DNA of 24,734 bases, taken from positions 1-24,734 of the forward strand of contig JAEWSD010000035.1 of the NCBI GenBank assembly GCA_023398615.1, given 5' to 3'. Source of the DNA: Bacillota bacterium (GTDB lineage: Bacteria > Bacillota > Clostridia > Lachnospirales > Lachnospiraceae). Position 1 is the first letter of the stretch. Each line of letters begins with the position of its first letter. A program made the translations under genes and the position numbers. The notes below the pieces were generated by a model. The model searched no databases. It worked only from the letters and a program-made list of their open reading frames with translations, and was not told the DNA's origin. This document shows, in pieces, positions 7,091-15,450 of this stretch.

Positions 7091-8506
7091 ATGCTGGATT
7101 GTTTTACCAAAGGAAAAACTGTTAAAATCGGTGTGGCTCCGTTAAGAAGGACGGCATGGTCACACAAGCCATTTAATTTGGGTGAGGCAATAAAATACAA
7201 AGAAATGATTCTGGAGCATTTAAAGAATTATGATGTTGAGCTGGTAACACTAGAAGGAATCACAGAGGATGGCTTGCTGTTTAATGTAGAGGATGCCGAA
7301 AAGGTTGCAGAGCTGTTCATTCGGGAAGGGGTTGACGGGGTATTCGTACCCCACTGTAATTTCGGAAGTGAAGAATCCGCCGCCAGGCTGTGCCGGAGAG
7401 TCGGTAAGCCGGTATTGCTGTGGGGACCGAAGGATTATGTCAACCCGGATGATTTTTACCGTTACCGTGACAGCCAGTGCGGTCTGTTTGCAACCTCAAA
7501 GGTTCTGCAAATGTACGGCGTGGAGTTCAGCTACATAGAGAACTGCGATATTGAGGACAATATATTTGCGGAAGGATTCCGCAAATTCCTGGCGGTTGCA
7601 AGTGTGATAAGGGAATTTCGCAAACTCAGGATCGGGCAGATCGGAACGAGGCCTGCCCCGTTTGTATCCGTAAAATGCAATGAAATGGAGCTTTTACAGA
7701 AGTTCGGGATAGAGGTTATCCCGATCACGATGACAGATTTAAAACGAAAATTTGACGAGTGCCGGACGAAAAACCATGACAGGATAATGGAGCAGGTAGA
7801 GATCATGAAGCAGACCTTCACCGTCAAGTGTGCCGATGAGGATCAGTTGGAAAGGATAGCCGCTTTGAAGCTTACGGTAGAAGAGTGGGCTTTGGAGGAA
7901 AGACTATCCGCGGCAGTTGCAATGTGCTGGGGACCCATGATAGAGACCGTCGGAATTGCTCCGTGCTTTGTGCTTGGAGAGGTTTGTGACGACGGCTTCC
8001 CGTTTATCTGTGAATCCGATATACATGGTGCCGTAACCGCCGTTATGGCAATGGCGGCCGCAAGGTATGCCACTCCGATCTTTCTGTCGGATATTACGAT
8101 CAGGCATCCCGAGAATCCGAATGCGGAATTGCTTTGGCACTGCGGTGCTTTTGCCAAGAGCCTTGCCAGGGAATCCGAGGAACTGGTCATCAATAAGCAC
8201 TATAACAGGCTGTGCCCTGCCGTCGGTGAGTGGGAGCTTAAGGGTGGATTACTTACTATTGCAAGGTTTGACTGTATTAACGGACAGTATTCCATCTTTC
8301 TCGGTAACGCAAAGGGGACGCAAGGTCCTAAAACAGTCGGTTCCTACCTGTGGATGGAGGTAGATGACTGGAGCAAATGGGAGAACAAACTGATCTATGG
8401 GCCTTATATACATCATTGTGTCGGAATCCATGCGGATGTTGTACCGGTACTTGAGGAAGCCTGCAGATATATCAAGGAATTAAAAGCCGATCCGGTAGAC
8501 CGGTAA
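7091..8506 (+). CDS. L-fucose/L-arabinose isomerase-like protein, copy 1
   Basis: This is a cytoplasmic metal-dependent aldose-ketose isomerase relative, 471 residues. E308 (in ICESDIHGA), D334 (in FLSDITIRH) and H441/H442 (in IHHCVG) are the likely Mn2+ ligands, by analogy with Glu337, Asp361 and His528 of E. coli FucI, with a similar Glu-Asp spacing. The N-terminal part has a conserved VFVPHCNFGSEE segment and KPVLLWGPKD. It is shorter than FucI (about 590), as in the fucose-isomerase-like families of Clostridia. The paralogue at 18656-20101 has the same Glu and Asp positions, E308 and D334. Genes for a class II aldolase and a cupin-like protein follow directly, the same order as in copy 2. 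It probably converts an aldose to the ketose used by a kinase and aldolase; which sugar is not known. Confidence 0.9.
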   Translation: MLDCFTKGKTVKIGVAPLRRTAWSHKPFNLGEAIKYKEMILEHLKNYDVELVTLEGITEDGLLFNVEDAEKVAELFIREGVDGVFVPHCNFGSEESAARLCRRVGKPVLLWGPKDYVNPDDFYRYRDSQCGLFATSKVLQMYGVEFSYIENCDIEDNIFAEGFRKFLAVASVIREFRKLRIGQIGTRPAPFVSVKCNEMELLQKFGIEVIPITMTDLKRKFDECRTKNHDRIMEQVEIMKQTFTVKCADEDQLERIAALKLTVEEWALEERLSAAVAMCWGPMIETVGIAPCFVLGEVCDDGFPFICESDIHGAVTAVMAMAAARYATPIFLSDITIRHPENPNAELLWHCGAFAKSLARESEELVINKHYNRLCPAVGEWELKGGLLTIARFDCINGQYSIFLGNAKGTQGPKTVGSYLWMEVDDWSKWENKLIYGPYIHHCVGIHADVVPVLEEACRYIKELKADPVDR

Positions 8507-8527
8507 TTAAAAATAGGAGTAAGTGAG

Positions 8528-9388
8528 ATGGATAAGTATAATGGAGATGTTTTAAGGAAATTACTGAAAGATGCGGATGAGGGCGGATATGCCGTTCCCA
8601 TGTTTAACTATACGGACCTTTGGGATCAGCTGGCAGTGATAGAAGCCGCACAGGAACTGCGTGCGCCGATTATGTTTGCATCCATTCCGAAAACCGTGGA
8701 CGAGCTGAGTCCGGAAGTGCTGGGCGCTATCGGCACGGCGCAGATGAAAAAGGCGAAAACCCCGGTGATCCATCATTTGGATCATTCGAGCACGGTCGAG
8801 ATGTGTTTTGCCGCAATCGGCAACGGATATCCTTCCGTCATGATTGATGCTTCCAAGGAGAGCCTGGAGACAAATATCGAAAAGGTACGTTCGGTCGTGG
8901 AATACGCCCGCAGATACGGAGTTTGCGTTGAAGGTGAGATAGGGCGCATTAAAGGAAGAGATTATGAAGGCACCTACGAGGGAGAGGATTTTCTGGTAAA
9001 GGTGGAGGATGCGGTCAAGCTGGTGAAGGAGACCGGTGTTGATACGCTGGCTATCGGTATCGGTACGGCACATGGCTTCTACACGGAAAAACCGCAGATT
9101 AATTTCAGGCGCCTTGAAGAAATCAATGAGGCGCTGGATATCCCCCTGGTGCTGCACGGCGGCACCGGAATACCGGAAGAGGATGTGAAACGTGCGATTA
9201 AAGGCGGCATCAATAAAGTGAATGTAGGTACGCAGATCCGGTATACCTACTTAAGCAATGCCTATAAATATATTGGGGAAAAAGGTCCTGCGACACATAC
9301 CATTGACGTGATGCACGAGGTAAAGAAAGAAATTAAAAAAGTCGCGGCGGAATGGATTAAAATCTGTATGGCGGACGGTAAAGCGTAA
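8528..9388 (+). CDS. Class II aldolase, KbaY/GatY/FbaA type, copy 1
   Basis: This zinc-dependent aldolase (286 residues) is expected to split a phosphorylated ketose into DHAP and an aldehyde. Catalytic D85 and zinc ligands H86 (HHLDHS), H182 (IGTAHGF) and H210 (VLHGGTG) lie at nearly the same spacing as Asp82, His83, His180 and His208 of GatY/KbaY. VEGEIGRIKG and NVGTQIR are further family motifs. TAGGAG precedes the ATG. The gene is 21 bases downstream of the isomerase and 23 bases upstream of the cupin-like gene. Tagatose- or fructose-bisphosphate aldolase is the usual label, but the neighbouring isomerase and kinases suggest a different ketose phosphate. Confidence 0.93.
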   Translation: MDKYNGDVLRKLLKDADEGGYAVPMFNYTDLWDQLAVIEAAQELRAPIMFASIPKTVDELSPEVLGAIGTAQMKKAKTPVIHHLDHSSTVEMCFAAIGNGYPSVMIDASKESLETNIEKVRSVVEYARRYGVCVEGEIGRIKGRDYEGTYEGEDFLVKVEDAVKLVKETGVDTLAIGIGTAHGFYTEKPQINFRRLEEINEALDIPLVLHGGTGIPEEDVKRAIKGGINKVNVGTQIRYTYLSNAYKYIGEKGPATHTIDVMHEVKKEIKKVAAEWIKICMADGKA

Positions 9389-9411
9389 GGTGCCGGAAGG
9401 AGGCAAGTGAC

Positions 9412-9912
9412 ATGGAAAAGCTAAAAGTGAAGCCAATCAGCGTAACCGCTTTCGAAAAATACGGACAATTTCATAGTATGCTGAATCCGGACACCGAGAA
9501 ATTAGCTCCCGGACCGGTGGAATTTCATCGTGATATTGTTAAAATTTCTCTGGGGCGAAGCAATCAACCCAGTTTTTCGGTAACCCATATATCCAAACGG
9601 CCCCTTATCGTTGAGAAGCTGGAATACCATAATTATACCGGAGAAGCCTTCATGCCCCTTGACGGTGATGTGATAATACATCTGGCGCCTGCTTCGCGGC
9701 CTGAAAATGTTCCGTATGATAAGATCGAGGCATTCTACATACCAAAAGGAACCCTTGTGACAATTCATCCGGGGGTATGGCATCAGGCGCCGTATGCGGC
9801 CGGAGAGGATACGGTCAATGTCCTGGTAGTATTGCCGGAGAGGACCTATGTGAATGACTGCAAGGTGGTACTGCTGGAGGAGGCCCATCGGCTGATACTG
9901 GAAAAAGAATAA
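9412..9912 (+). CDS. AllA (ureidoglycolate lyase)/DUF4867-like cupin-fold protein, copy 1
   Basis: The 166-residue protein has the beta-rich pattern of the AllA family: LEYHNYTGEAFMPLDGDVII, then KIEAFYIPKGTLVTIHPGVWH, then LVVLPERTYVNDC. These match the E.H...AF.PL.GD and ...NVWH blocks of ureidoglycolate lyase and the EYH...AP...VVLP blocks of DUF4867 proteins found in sugar operons. No allantoin genes are present, so lyase activity on ureidoglycolate is unlikely. AAGGAGG is well placed before the ATG. It is the third gene of the isomerase-aldolase-cupin trio, and its paralogue at 20976-21467 has the same position. A role as sugar isomerase, epimerase, mutarotase or lyase acting on the same substrate is plausible but unproven. 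Confidence 0.85.
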   Translation: MEKLKVKPISVTAFEKYGQFHSMLNPDTEKLAPGPVEFHRDIVKISLGRSNQPSFSVTHISKRPLIVEKLEYHNYTGEAFMPLDGDVIIHLAPASRPENVPYDKIEAFYIPKGTLVTIHPGVWHQAPYAAGEDTVNVLVVLPERTYVNDCKVVLLEEAHRLILEKE

Positions 9913-9933
9913 ACCGGATATCCGGAAAACTTG

Positions 9934-9970
9934 AAAGCGGCGGCAGCCTGGAATTATGCCGCCGCTTTTT
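9934..9970 (+). terminator. Intrinsic terminator closing region A
   Basis: A perfect 12-bp stem (AAAGCGGCGGCA, 9934-9945, with 9957-9968) and an 11-base loop end in TTTTT. It ends the operon after the cupin-like gene. Confidence 0.95.
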
Positions 9971-10127
9971 GCTTGTCTGCGTGCAGAGATGTTATGCAAT
10001 GGGTATAAAAATGACATGCAAATACACCGTAATTAGTGCAAATATTTAAATTCAATGAAAAAATAGATAAAATCATTCGTAACATATTATCAAAAATACC
10101 TTTTAAAATGACAAAATCTAAGATATA

Positions 10128-10156
10128 TTGACAATTCTGCAAATTGGAATTATTAT
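10128..10156 (+). promoter_or_regulatory. Sigma-A promoter of the two-component genes
   Basis: TTGACA (10128-10133), a 17-bp spacer and TATTAT (10151-10156). The spacer holds a small inverted repeat, AATTC (10133-10137) and GAATT (10147-10151), which might be an operator. The rest of the 9971-10270 gap is AT-rich with no gene. The transcript would start near 10163, giving a leader of about 108 bases. Confidence 0.78.
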
Positions 10157-10185
10157 AAGAGTTATAACAGGTAATCGAAGTATTC

Positions 10186-10217
10186 TAAGGATAGCCGTAA
10201 TCCGTCGGATATCCTTA
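10186..10217 (+). other. Leader hairpin of the response-regulator mRNA
   Basis: TAAGGATA (10186-10193) pairs with TATCCTTA (10210-10217), and CCG (10195-10197) with CGG (10206-10208), leaving an 8-base loop and one G-A mismatch. No T-run follows, so it is not a terminator. Its role in translation or mRNA stability is unknown. Confidence 0.5.
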
Positions 10218-10270
10218 TGTAACTGTAACAGTATTAACTCGGTTTTGTATCGTTAAGGGAGAGCTGATAT

Positions 10271-11038
10271 ATGTATAATCTGTTAATCGTAGATGATGAG
10301 TATGAAATTTGCAATGGCTTATGTAATTTGTTTCCGTGGGATGAGATTGGATTTTCTGTGATCGGCAATGCCGGGGACGGACAGCAGGCGCTTGATATAA
10401 TTGATCATAATAAGATTGATGTTATTCTTTCAGACATTTGTATGCCGACCTTTGACGGACTCCAGATGGCAAAGAAACTCTATGAGGAGAAGAGGAACAT
10501 TAAGATCGTCTTCTTAAGCGGGTACAGCAATTTTGATTATGCACAGAAGGCGATTAAGTACGGCGTTATGGATTATATATTGAAGCCGACCAAGTATTAT
10601 GAACTGAAGGAGACCTTTATCAAGATCAAGGAAAGCCTTGACAAACAGGAGGCCATGCTGACTGCGGCGCAGCAGGATGAAACAAATCTGAAAAAGACGC
10701 AGGCAGTCAGTAATTCGGTAATCCAGATGATAAGAAATTATGTGGAGTATAACTATGCGGATGCTTCCTTAGAGGGCGCCGCCGAGCTGTTGAATATGAA
10801 TTTCCAGTATGTAAGCAAGGTATTTAAAAGTAAAACGGGTCAGAATTTTTCGGACTATCTCTTACAGGTAAAGATGGAAAAGGCCAGCGTCCTCCTGAAC
10901 GATTTCCGTTATAAGGTTTATGAAGTAAGTGAAATGGTAGGCTATACGAATCCTAAGAATTTCGCCAGGGCATTCCGCGCTTATTTTGGAAAAGGACCGC
11001 AGAAATACCGGGCTGATTTGGAGAGTGAGCAAAGGTGA
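10271..11038 (+). CDS. Response regulator, receiver plus AraC-type DNA-binding domain (YesN-like)
   Basis: The receiver domain (residues 1-120) has the acidic pair in VDDE (8-11), the phospho-acceptor Asp55 (ILSDICMPTFDG) and a conserved KPT near residue 105. A short linker leads to two AraC-type helix-turn-helix motifs at about 150-250 (ASLEGAAELLNMNFQYVSKV and YEVSEMVGYTNPKNFARAFR). The length of 255 is compact; YesN-type regulators are often larger. AGGGAGAG is 10-15 bases before the ATG. The GTGA overlap with the kinase gene couples their translation. The family activates nearby sugar transporter genes on phosphorylation; here the obvious target is the binding-protein promoter at 13007-13035, which carries GATGCAC repeats upstream. 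Confidence 0.93.
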   Translation: MYNLLIVDDEYEICNGLCNLFPWDEIGFSVIGNAGDGQQALDIIDHNKIDVILSDICMPTFDGLQMAKKLYEEKRNIKIVFLSGYSNFDYAQKAIKYGVMDYILKPTKYYELKETFIKIKESLDKQEAMLTAAQQDETNLKKTQAVSNSVIQMIRNYVEYNYADASLEGAAELLNMNFQYVSKVFKSKTGQNFSDYLLQVKMEKASVLLNDFRYKVYEVSEMVGYTNPKNFARAFRAYFGKGPQKYRADLESEQR

Positions 11039-12789
11039 ACCGGAAATTCTTTATAAAAAGGCTGGCCAAGCTTCAATTTTTGATGACAATACCCCTGCTT
11101 ATATTGGGTATCGTTACTACGACTCTTGTATTCCGGGTACTGCAAAGCAGGCAGATGAAGTCGAACATAAGTCAGATGAATGTTACGATGGAAAATATTG
11201 AATTAATGCTCAATGAACTGGATTCCTTAAGCCTGTGTATTGAAAGCAATGCTAAAATATCAAACAAATACTATTCGATTCTTAACAGTAACCAGTTATC
11301 CTACAATACCATGAAGGAATTGGATATTCTGAGAGCCTCCCTGAATTCCCCCGTCAACGCAAGAGCTTATATCTATTCCATATACGTATATTATCCGAAC
11401 AGGAATGACCGGTTCATCCTTTCTAATAAGGGGATCAGTGTGATAGGCGACTTCTACGATAAAGATTGGTATAACAGCTATCTGGAAAACCAGAACAGCG
11501 CCAGTGTATGGTCGGAGCGCAGGACGATCTATCCGTATTCCTTTGAAGAGGAAGGGACCTCCATCGTATCGATATATAAGATGCTGAATAATAAAGGGGT
11601 CATTGTTCTTAACATAGACCCTGAATATATCGAGAACAATGATAATTTAAGCCAGCTCTTCAATAATCAGTCGGTCTATATCTTTAATGAAGATGATTCC
11701 CCTATCTTGCATATAGGCCGGAGCTGCGATATCAGCCGTCTGGATTTTAACAAGGTAAAGAAGCAGTATGATGTTGTCGGTATTGAAGGCGTAAACTATA
11801 TTATGTACCGGATTCAATCCAAAAAATACGGCTGGACATTTGTATCCCTGATACCGGAGAGAAAGTTTTACGAGATTACCTATGATATGTTTTCTATCAT
11901 ATTTGTATTTATCATCCTGATGCTGTTTTGCAGCATAGTGGCGACCTTTGTCATGATCAAGCGCAACCAGAACAGGATAGAATATATCGGCAGGATGCTG
12001 GACTCCGCAAAATCAGGAAAGCTGATATCGTCTAAGGAAAAGAAGATATCGGACGAGTATACCTATATCATCCAGAAGATTGTCAGTAATTTTATCGAAC
12101 AGGATTATTTGAAGATGCAGCTGTCGGAAAGAAAGTACAAGCTGCGGACAATGGAGTATTTGGCGCTGCAATCCCAGATTAATCCGCATTTTTTATATAA
12201 TACGCTGGAGACGATCAATTGGAAGGCAATTGCATTGGCCGGAGGGCCGAATGAAGTCAGTGAGATGATAGGAGACCTTTCCGACATCATGCTGTATTCA
12301 CTGGAAAGCAGCAATGAATTTGTGCCGATGAGCAAGGAAATTGAGAATACGCGCAGTTATATTACGATTCAAAAGAAGCGCTACCGGGACAGCTTTGATG
12401 TTATTTGGGAATATGACGAGGATGTTACCGGTGTCATGGTGGCAAAGCTCATACTGCAGCCCCTGGTGGAGAATTCCATATCCCACGGATTCATTGATAA
12501 GAACAGACCGGGAATCATTAAAATAAAAATGAAGGTTTCGGAGGATTGCCTTAAAATATCAGTAATCGATAACGGAGTAGGGATAGAAAAGAAAAAGCTG
12601 TTAAAACTAAGGGAAAAGCTGTATTCGGAAACAAAAATGTCCTCACATATCGGAGTTTTTAATACGGAAAGACGGCTTGTACTACTATATGGGAAACCTT
12701 ATGGCATTAAAATATACAGTAAGGTTAACTGTGGAACCCTCGTTAATATTCTGCTGCCTATCCGAAACACAGATATCCGTCTTTCATAA
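11035..12789 (+). CDS. Membrane sensor histidine kinase, YesM-type (LytS/His_kinase family)
   Basis: The protein starts at a GTG overlapping the preceding stop. TM1 lies at about residues 14-36, followed by an extracytoplasmic sensor domain of about 250 residues (likely Cache-like) and TM2 at 286-308. The His_kinase dimerisation region has the phospho-acceptor H385 in QSQINPHFLYNTLE. The ATPase domain has the N-box LVENSISHGF (around residue 480) and the G1 box VIDNGVGI. Length 584 is typical. It should phosphorylate the AraC-type regulator encoded immediately before it. Such kinases often sense a sugar outside the cell, sometimes via the solute-binding protein, whose gene follows here; that link is inference. 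Confidence 0.93.
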   Translation: MNRKFFIKRLAKLQFLMTIPLLILGIVTTTLVFRVLQSRQMKSNISQMNVTMENIELMLNELDSLSLCIESNAKISNKYYSILNSNQLSYNTMKELDILRASLNSPVNARAYIYSIYVYYPNRNDRFILSNKGISVIGDFYDKDWYNSYLENQNSASVWSERRTIYPYSFEEEGTSIVSIYKMLNNKGVIVLNIDPEYIENNDNLSQLFNNQSVYIFNEDDSPILHIGRSCDISRLDFNKVKKQYDVVGIEGVNYIMYRIQSKKYGWTFVSLIPERKFYEITYDMFSIIFVFIILMLFCSIVATFVMIKRNQNRIEYIGRMLDSAKSGKLISSKEKKISDEYTYIIQKIVSNFIEQDYLKMQLSERKYKLRTMEYLALQSQINPHFLYNTLETINWKAIALAGGPNEVSEMIGDLSDIMLYSLESSNEFVPMSKEIENTRSYITIQKKRYRDSFDVIWEYDEDVTGVMVAKLILQPLVENSISHGFIDKNRPGIIKIKMKVSEDCLKISVIDNGVGIEKKKLLKLREKLYSETKMSSHIGVFNTERRLVLLYGKPYGIKIYSKVNCGTLVNILLPIRNTDIRLS

Positions 12790-12833
12790 TTCTATCTATT
12801 TCTGTACAACTTTATGTGCATTTCAGGTAAAAG

Positions 12834-12875
12834 AGCTTGAGGAGGCTGTTGTTCGACAGCTCCTTCAAGCTTTTT
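12834..12875 (+). terminator. Intrinsic terminator after the histidine kinase
   Basis: AGCTTGAGGAGGCTGT (12834-12849) pairs with ACAGCTCCTTCAAGCT (12856-12871) with two G-U pairs, one mismatch and a 6-base loop, followed by TTTTT. Confidence 0.88.
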
Positions 12876-12927
12876 GTTTATTCTCCTGTAAAAAAATGAT
12901 ACCAAAAATAGACACTGATTGAATTAA

Positions 12928-12987
12928 GATGCACAAGTGCTTCATTATTTGTCATTAGTAATATTTTACAAGCGATATATGATGCAC
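12928..12987. promoter_or_regulatory. Direct repeats GATGCAC, candidate activator sites
   Basis: GATGCAC occurs at 12928-12934 and 12981-12987, 53 bp apart (about five helical turns). The downstream copy ends 19 bp before the -35 box of the binding-protein promoter, a normal distance for AraC-type activators. The upstream copy lies in the palindrome GCACAAGTGC (12931-12940). Binding by the neighbouring response regulator is inference. Confidence 0.42.
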
Positions 12988-13006
12988 TTATGTCTAATGT
13001 GGCACA

Positions 13007-13035
13007 TTGACCAAAAACACTGGCAAATATATAAT
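13007..13035 (+). promoter_or_regulatory. Sigma-A promoter of transporter/catabolic operon B
   Basis: TTGACC (13007-13012), a 17-bp spacer and a perfect TATAAT (13030-13035). The start site near 13042 gives a short leader with the ribosome site AAAGGAG before the ATG at 13073. Confidence 0.87.
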
Positions 13036-13072
13036 TGAATTATCAAAAAAGCACAAAGAAAGGAGTTAATTT

Positions 13073-14446
13073 ATGAAAAAAATGTTTCATTTGATTAGTA
13101 TCCTTTGTATTGCCGCAATGCTTTTGATGGCCTGCGGAAAAAAACAGGATACAACGGGATCAGATACTGGTGCTGACACACAGGGGGATACCACAGCCGA
13201 AACATCTTCCGGTGAAGCCGGTGCGGAAGCTGCGCTCCGCTTCTCCTGGTGGGGGGCGGATACAAGGCATAAGCCGTATCTGGCTACCTTCGACCTGTAT
13301 AAACAATCACATCCCAACATAACGGTCGCAGGGGAATATCAGGCATGGGACGGTTTTCAGGAAAAGCTGATTACTGAGCTGTCGGGAGGAACAGAGCCGG
13401 ATATTATGACCTTGGATGCACCCTGGGTAAATGAGCTGGCAACCCGTTCCGATTACTTCGTAGATTTGTATAGTCAGGACATTCTGGATTATTCCGGAAT
13501 AGACGAGCAGTTTATGAAGGATTACGGAGAAGTGAACGGCAAGCTTGTCGCAATTCCTTTGGGACAGCAATGTACGAGCCTTATCATTAATAAGACGGCG
13601 GCCGATAAATACGGAATTGATGTCAGTGAGGATAAAGTCTTTTCCTATGATGATCTCATGACAATCGGTACGCAATTACACAGTGAAAATCCGGACGCCT
13701 ACCTGTTAAATTCCGATAGCGGAAGTGTATTTATTATGGCGACCTCCATGTTAAAGCAGTTAAGCGGCAATCAGATCTTTACGGATGATTATCAGATCGG
13801 CTTCAGCAAGGAAAATCTTTTGGAGGTATATACCTGGATTGCAAACGCTTATCAGGCGGGAGTCATGGAACCGTTAGGAGATGCGGAACTCTTCTTTGGT
13901 ACAAGAGAAACAAATCCCAAGTGGGTAAACGGCGAGCTGGTAGCCACACTTGACTGGAATGGTACTACCATCCGTTATATCAGCACGCTGCAGGAAGGTT
14001 CTGAGATTATCTGCCGGACATATCCTACTGTCGGTGATGCTGCCAAGGACGGTTCGGTAATAATGCGGCCGATCTTTATGGGAGCTGTCAGCAATAATTC
14101 ACAGAATAAGGATGCCGCACTGGAATTCCTGAACTGGTTTATAAACAGTGACGAAGCGGCCGTTTCCTTGGGATCCTCCAAGGGTGTCGCAGCTACCGAA
14201 TCCCAGATTAAGGTGCAGGATTCACAGGGAGTTGTTGATGCATCCGTTGTGGAAGGCTTAAATTACGGCTTAAAAGGCAGCCCAAGTCAGAAGGAGAATG
14301 CACTGACGACGAATACGGAGCTTTCCTCGCTTTTCACCGATGAGGTTGCAAAACTTGCTTATGGCGAGGTTTCTCCCGAAGACGGAGTGGAAGAAACGTT
14401 TTCAATGCTGGAAGGCAAGCTTGGACAATTAAAGTCTGCCAAATAA
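13073..14446 (+). CDS. Sugar ABC transporter substrate-binding lipoprotein
   Basis: This is an extracellular family 1 (CUT1) solute-binding protein. The signal peptide has positively charged MKK and a hydrophobic stretch ending in the lipobox LMAC, with the lipid-modified Cys21. A low-complexity Thr/Ser/Gly/Glu linker (about 24-50) tethers the binding domain. The mature domain shows family features such as GGTEPDIMTLDAPWVNELA, IPLGQQCTSLIIN and a C-terminal ALEFLNWFINSDEAA. Length 457 is usual. It is the first gene of operon B and is separated from the permeases by a stem-loop that would give it higher mRNA levels than they have. Ligand: a mono- or oligosaccharide, possibly an alpha-galactoside, judging by the GH4 gene downstream. 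Confidence 0.95.
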   Translation: MKKMFHLISILCIAAMLLMACGKKQDTTGSDTGADTQGDTTAETSSGEAGAEAALRFSWWGADTRHKPYLATFDLYKQSHPNITVAGEYQAWDGFQEKLITELSGGTEPDIMTLDAPWVNELATRSDYFVDLYSQDILDYSGIDEQFMKDYGEVNGKLVAIPLGQQCTSLIINKTAADKYGIDVSEDKVFSYDDLMTIGTQLHSENPDAYLLNSDSGSVFIMATSMLKQLSGNQIFTDDYQIGFSKENLLEVYTWIANAYQAGVMEPLGDAELFFGTRETNPKWVNGELVATLDWNGTTIRYISTLQEGSEIICRTYPTVGDAAKDGSVIMRPIFMGAVSNNSQNKDAALEFLNWFINSDEAAVSLGSSKGVAATESQIKVQDSQGVVDASVVEGLNYGLKGSPSQKENALTTNTELSSLFTDEVAKLAYGEVSPEDGVEETFSMLEGKLGQLKSAK

Positions 14447-14455
14447 GGATAGAGG

Positions 14456-14506
14456 ATGCATGGTATACCGATATCATACAAGGATGTCCATATACCATGC
14501 ATTTTT
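14456..14506 (+). terminator. Attenuator-like hairpin between binding protein and permeases
   Basis: ATGCATGGTATA (14456-14467) pairs perfectly with TATACCATGCAT (14491-14502), loop 23 bases, followed by TTTTT. In an operon this position usually causes partial termination or mRNA stabilisation so that binding protein exceeds permease. Confidence 0.75.
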
Positions 14507-14526
14507 AAAAGATGTTAGGAGGCAAA

Positions 14527-15450
14527 ATGAAAAAGATGCATAATAACACACACAGAATAAAAAGATATGACAGGCATCAATATGTTGCATATCTGTATTT
14601 GCTCCCTTGGATTGTCGGATTTTTAGTATTCCAATTATATCCCCTATTGGCATCATTATTCTATTCCTTTACCAATTATGATTTAGTCAGGACACCTACC
14701 TTTGTCGGATTGGATAATTATAAGACGATTTTTACGATGGACAAGGATTTTATCGCCTCATTGCGTGCAACATTTCTTTATGTTGTAATATCCGTACCGG
14801 GCAAGCTTATATTCGCGCTTTTCATAGCGCTTCTGCTGAACCTGAAGGTTAAGTGGATTAAATTCTTCAGGACCGCTTACTATCTGCCGTCTATCTTAGG
14901 CGGAAGCGTTGCGATATCTATTGTATGGAAGTTCTTATTCATGAAAGGCGGAACGGTAAACCGGCTTCTGCAGACGGCGAACCTGCCGCAGGCAGGCTGG
15001 CTGAGTGATAAAAATCTTGCGATATTTACCTTAAGCTTATTAACGATATGGCAGTTCGGATCATCTATGGTAATCTTTCTGGGCGGGCTGAAACAGATCC
15101 CCAATGATTTATATGAGTCAGCCAAGGTTGAGGGTGCAACTTCTGTAAAATCATTTTTTCATATTACAATACCAATGATTACCCCATTAATTCTATTCAA
15201 TCTTGTAATGCAGATGATTAATGCGTTCCAGGAGTTTACCGCCGCATTCGTAGTAACCTCCGGAGGCCCGGTAAAATCCACCTATTTATATGCCATGAAG
15301 CTGTATGACGAAGCGTTTAAATACTATAAGATGGGTTATTCGGCGGCGCTTTCTTGGGTACTGTTTGCCATTATCCTGGTATTTACTTTAATTATCTTTA
15401 AAACAGCAGGGTTATGGGTGTTCTATTCGGATGGAGGTGATCAGAAATGA
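14527..15450 (+). CDS. Sugar ABC transporter permease, MalF/UgpA type
   Basis: This is an inner-membrane subunit of importer B. About six hydrophobic helices are seen, the first at residues 16-40, with the EAA loop DLYESAKVEGATSVKSFFHI ahead of TIPMITP near 195-220. The length of 307 residues is standard. TAGGAGG (14516-14522) lies 4 bases before the ATG at 14527; an upstream ATG at 14512 would contain that ribosome site in its own coding sequence, so I reject it. The ATGA overlap with the next permease indicates translational coupling. It is clearly related to the partial permease at the left edge, evidence for duplicated transporter sets. No ATPase gene is present in this operon. Confidence 0.95.
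   Translation: MKKMHNNTHRIKRYDRHQYVAYLYLLPWIVGFLVFQLYPLLASLFYSFTNYDLVRTPTFVGLDNYKTIFTMDKDFIASLRATFLYVVISVPGKLIFALFIALLLNLKVKWIKFFRTAYYLPSILGGSVAISIVWKFLFMKGGTVNRLLQTANLPQAGWLSDKNLAIFTLSLLTIWQFGSSMVIFLGGLKQIPNDLYESAKVEGATSVKSFFHITIPMITPLILFNLVMQMINAFQEFTAAFVVTSGGPVKSTYLYAMKLYDEAFKYYKMGYSAALSWVLFAIILVFTLIIFKTAGLWVFYSDGGDQK

Noticed and set aside
9931..9945. Sequence resembling a CcpA cre site (TTGAAAGCGGCGGCA)
   Set aside because: It fits the consensus only partly and is the left arm of the perfect terminator at 9934-9970, which explains it fully.
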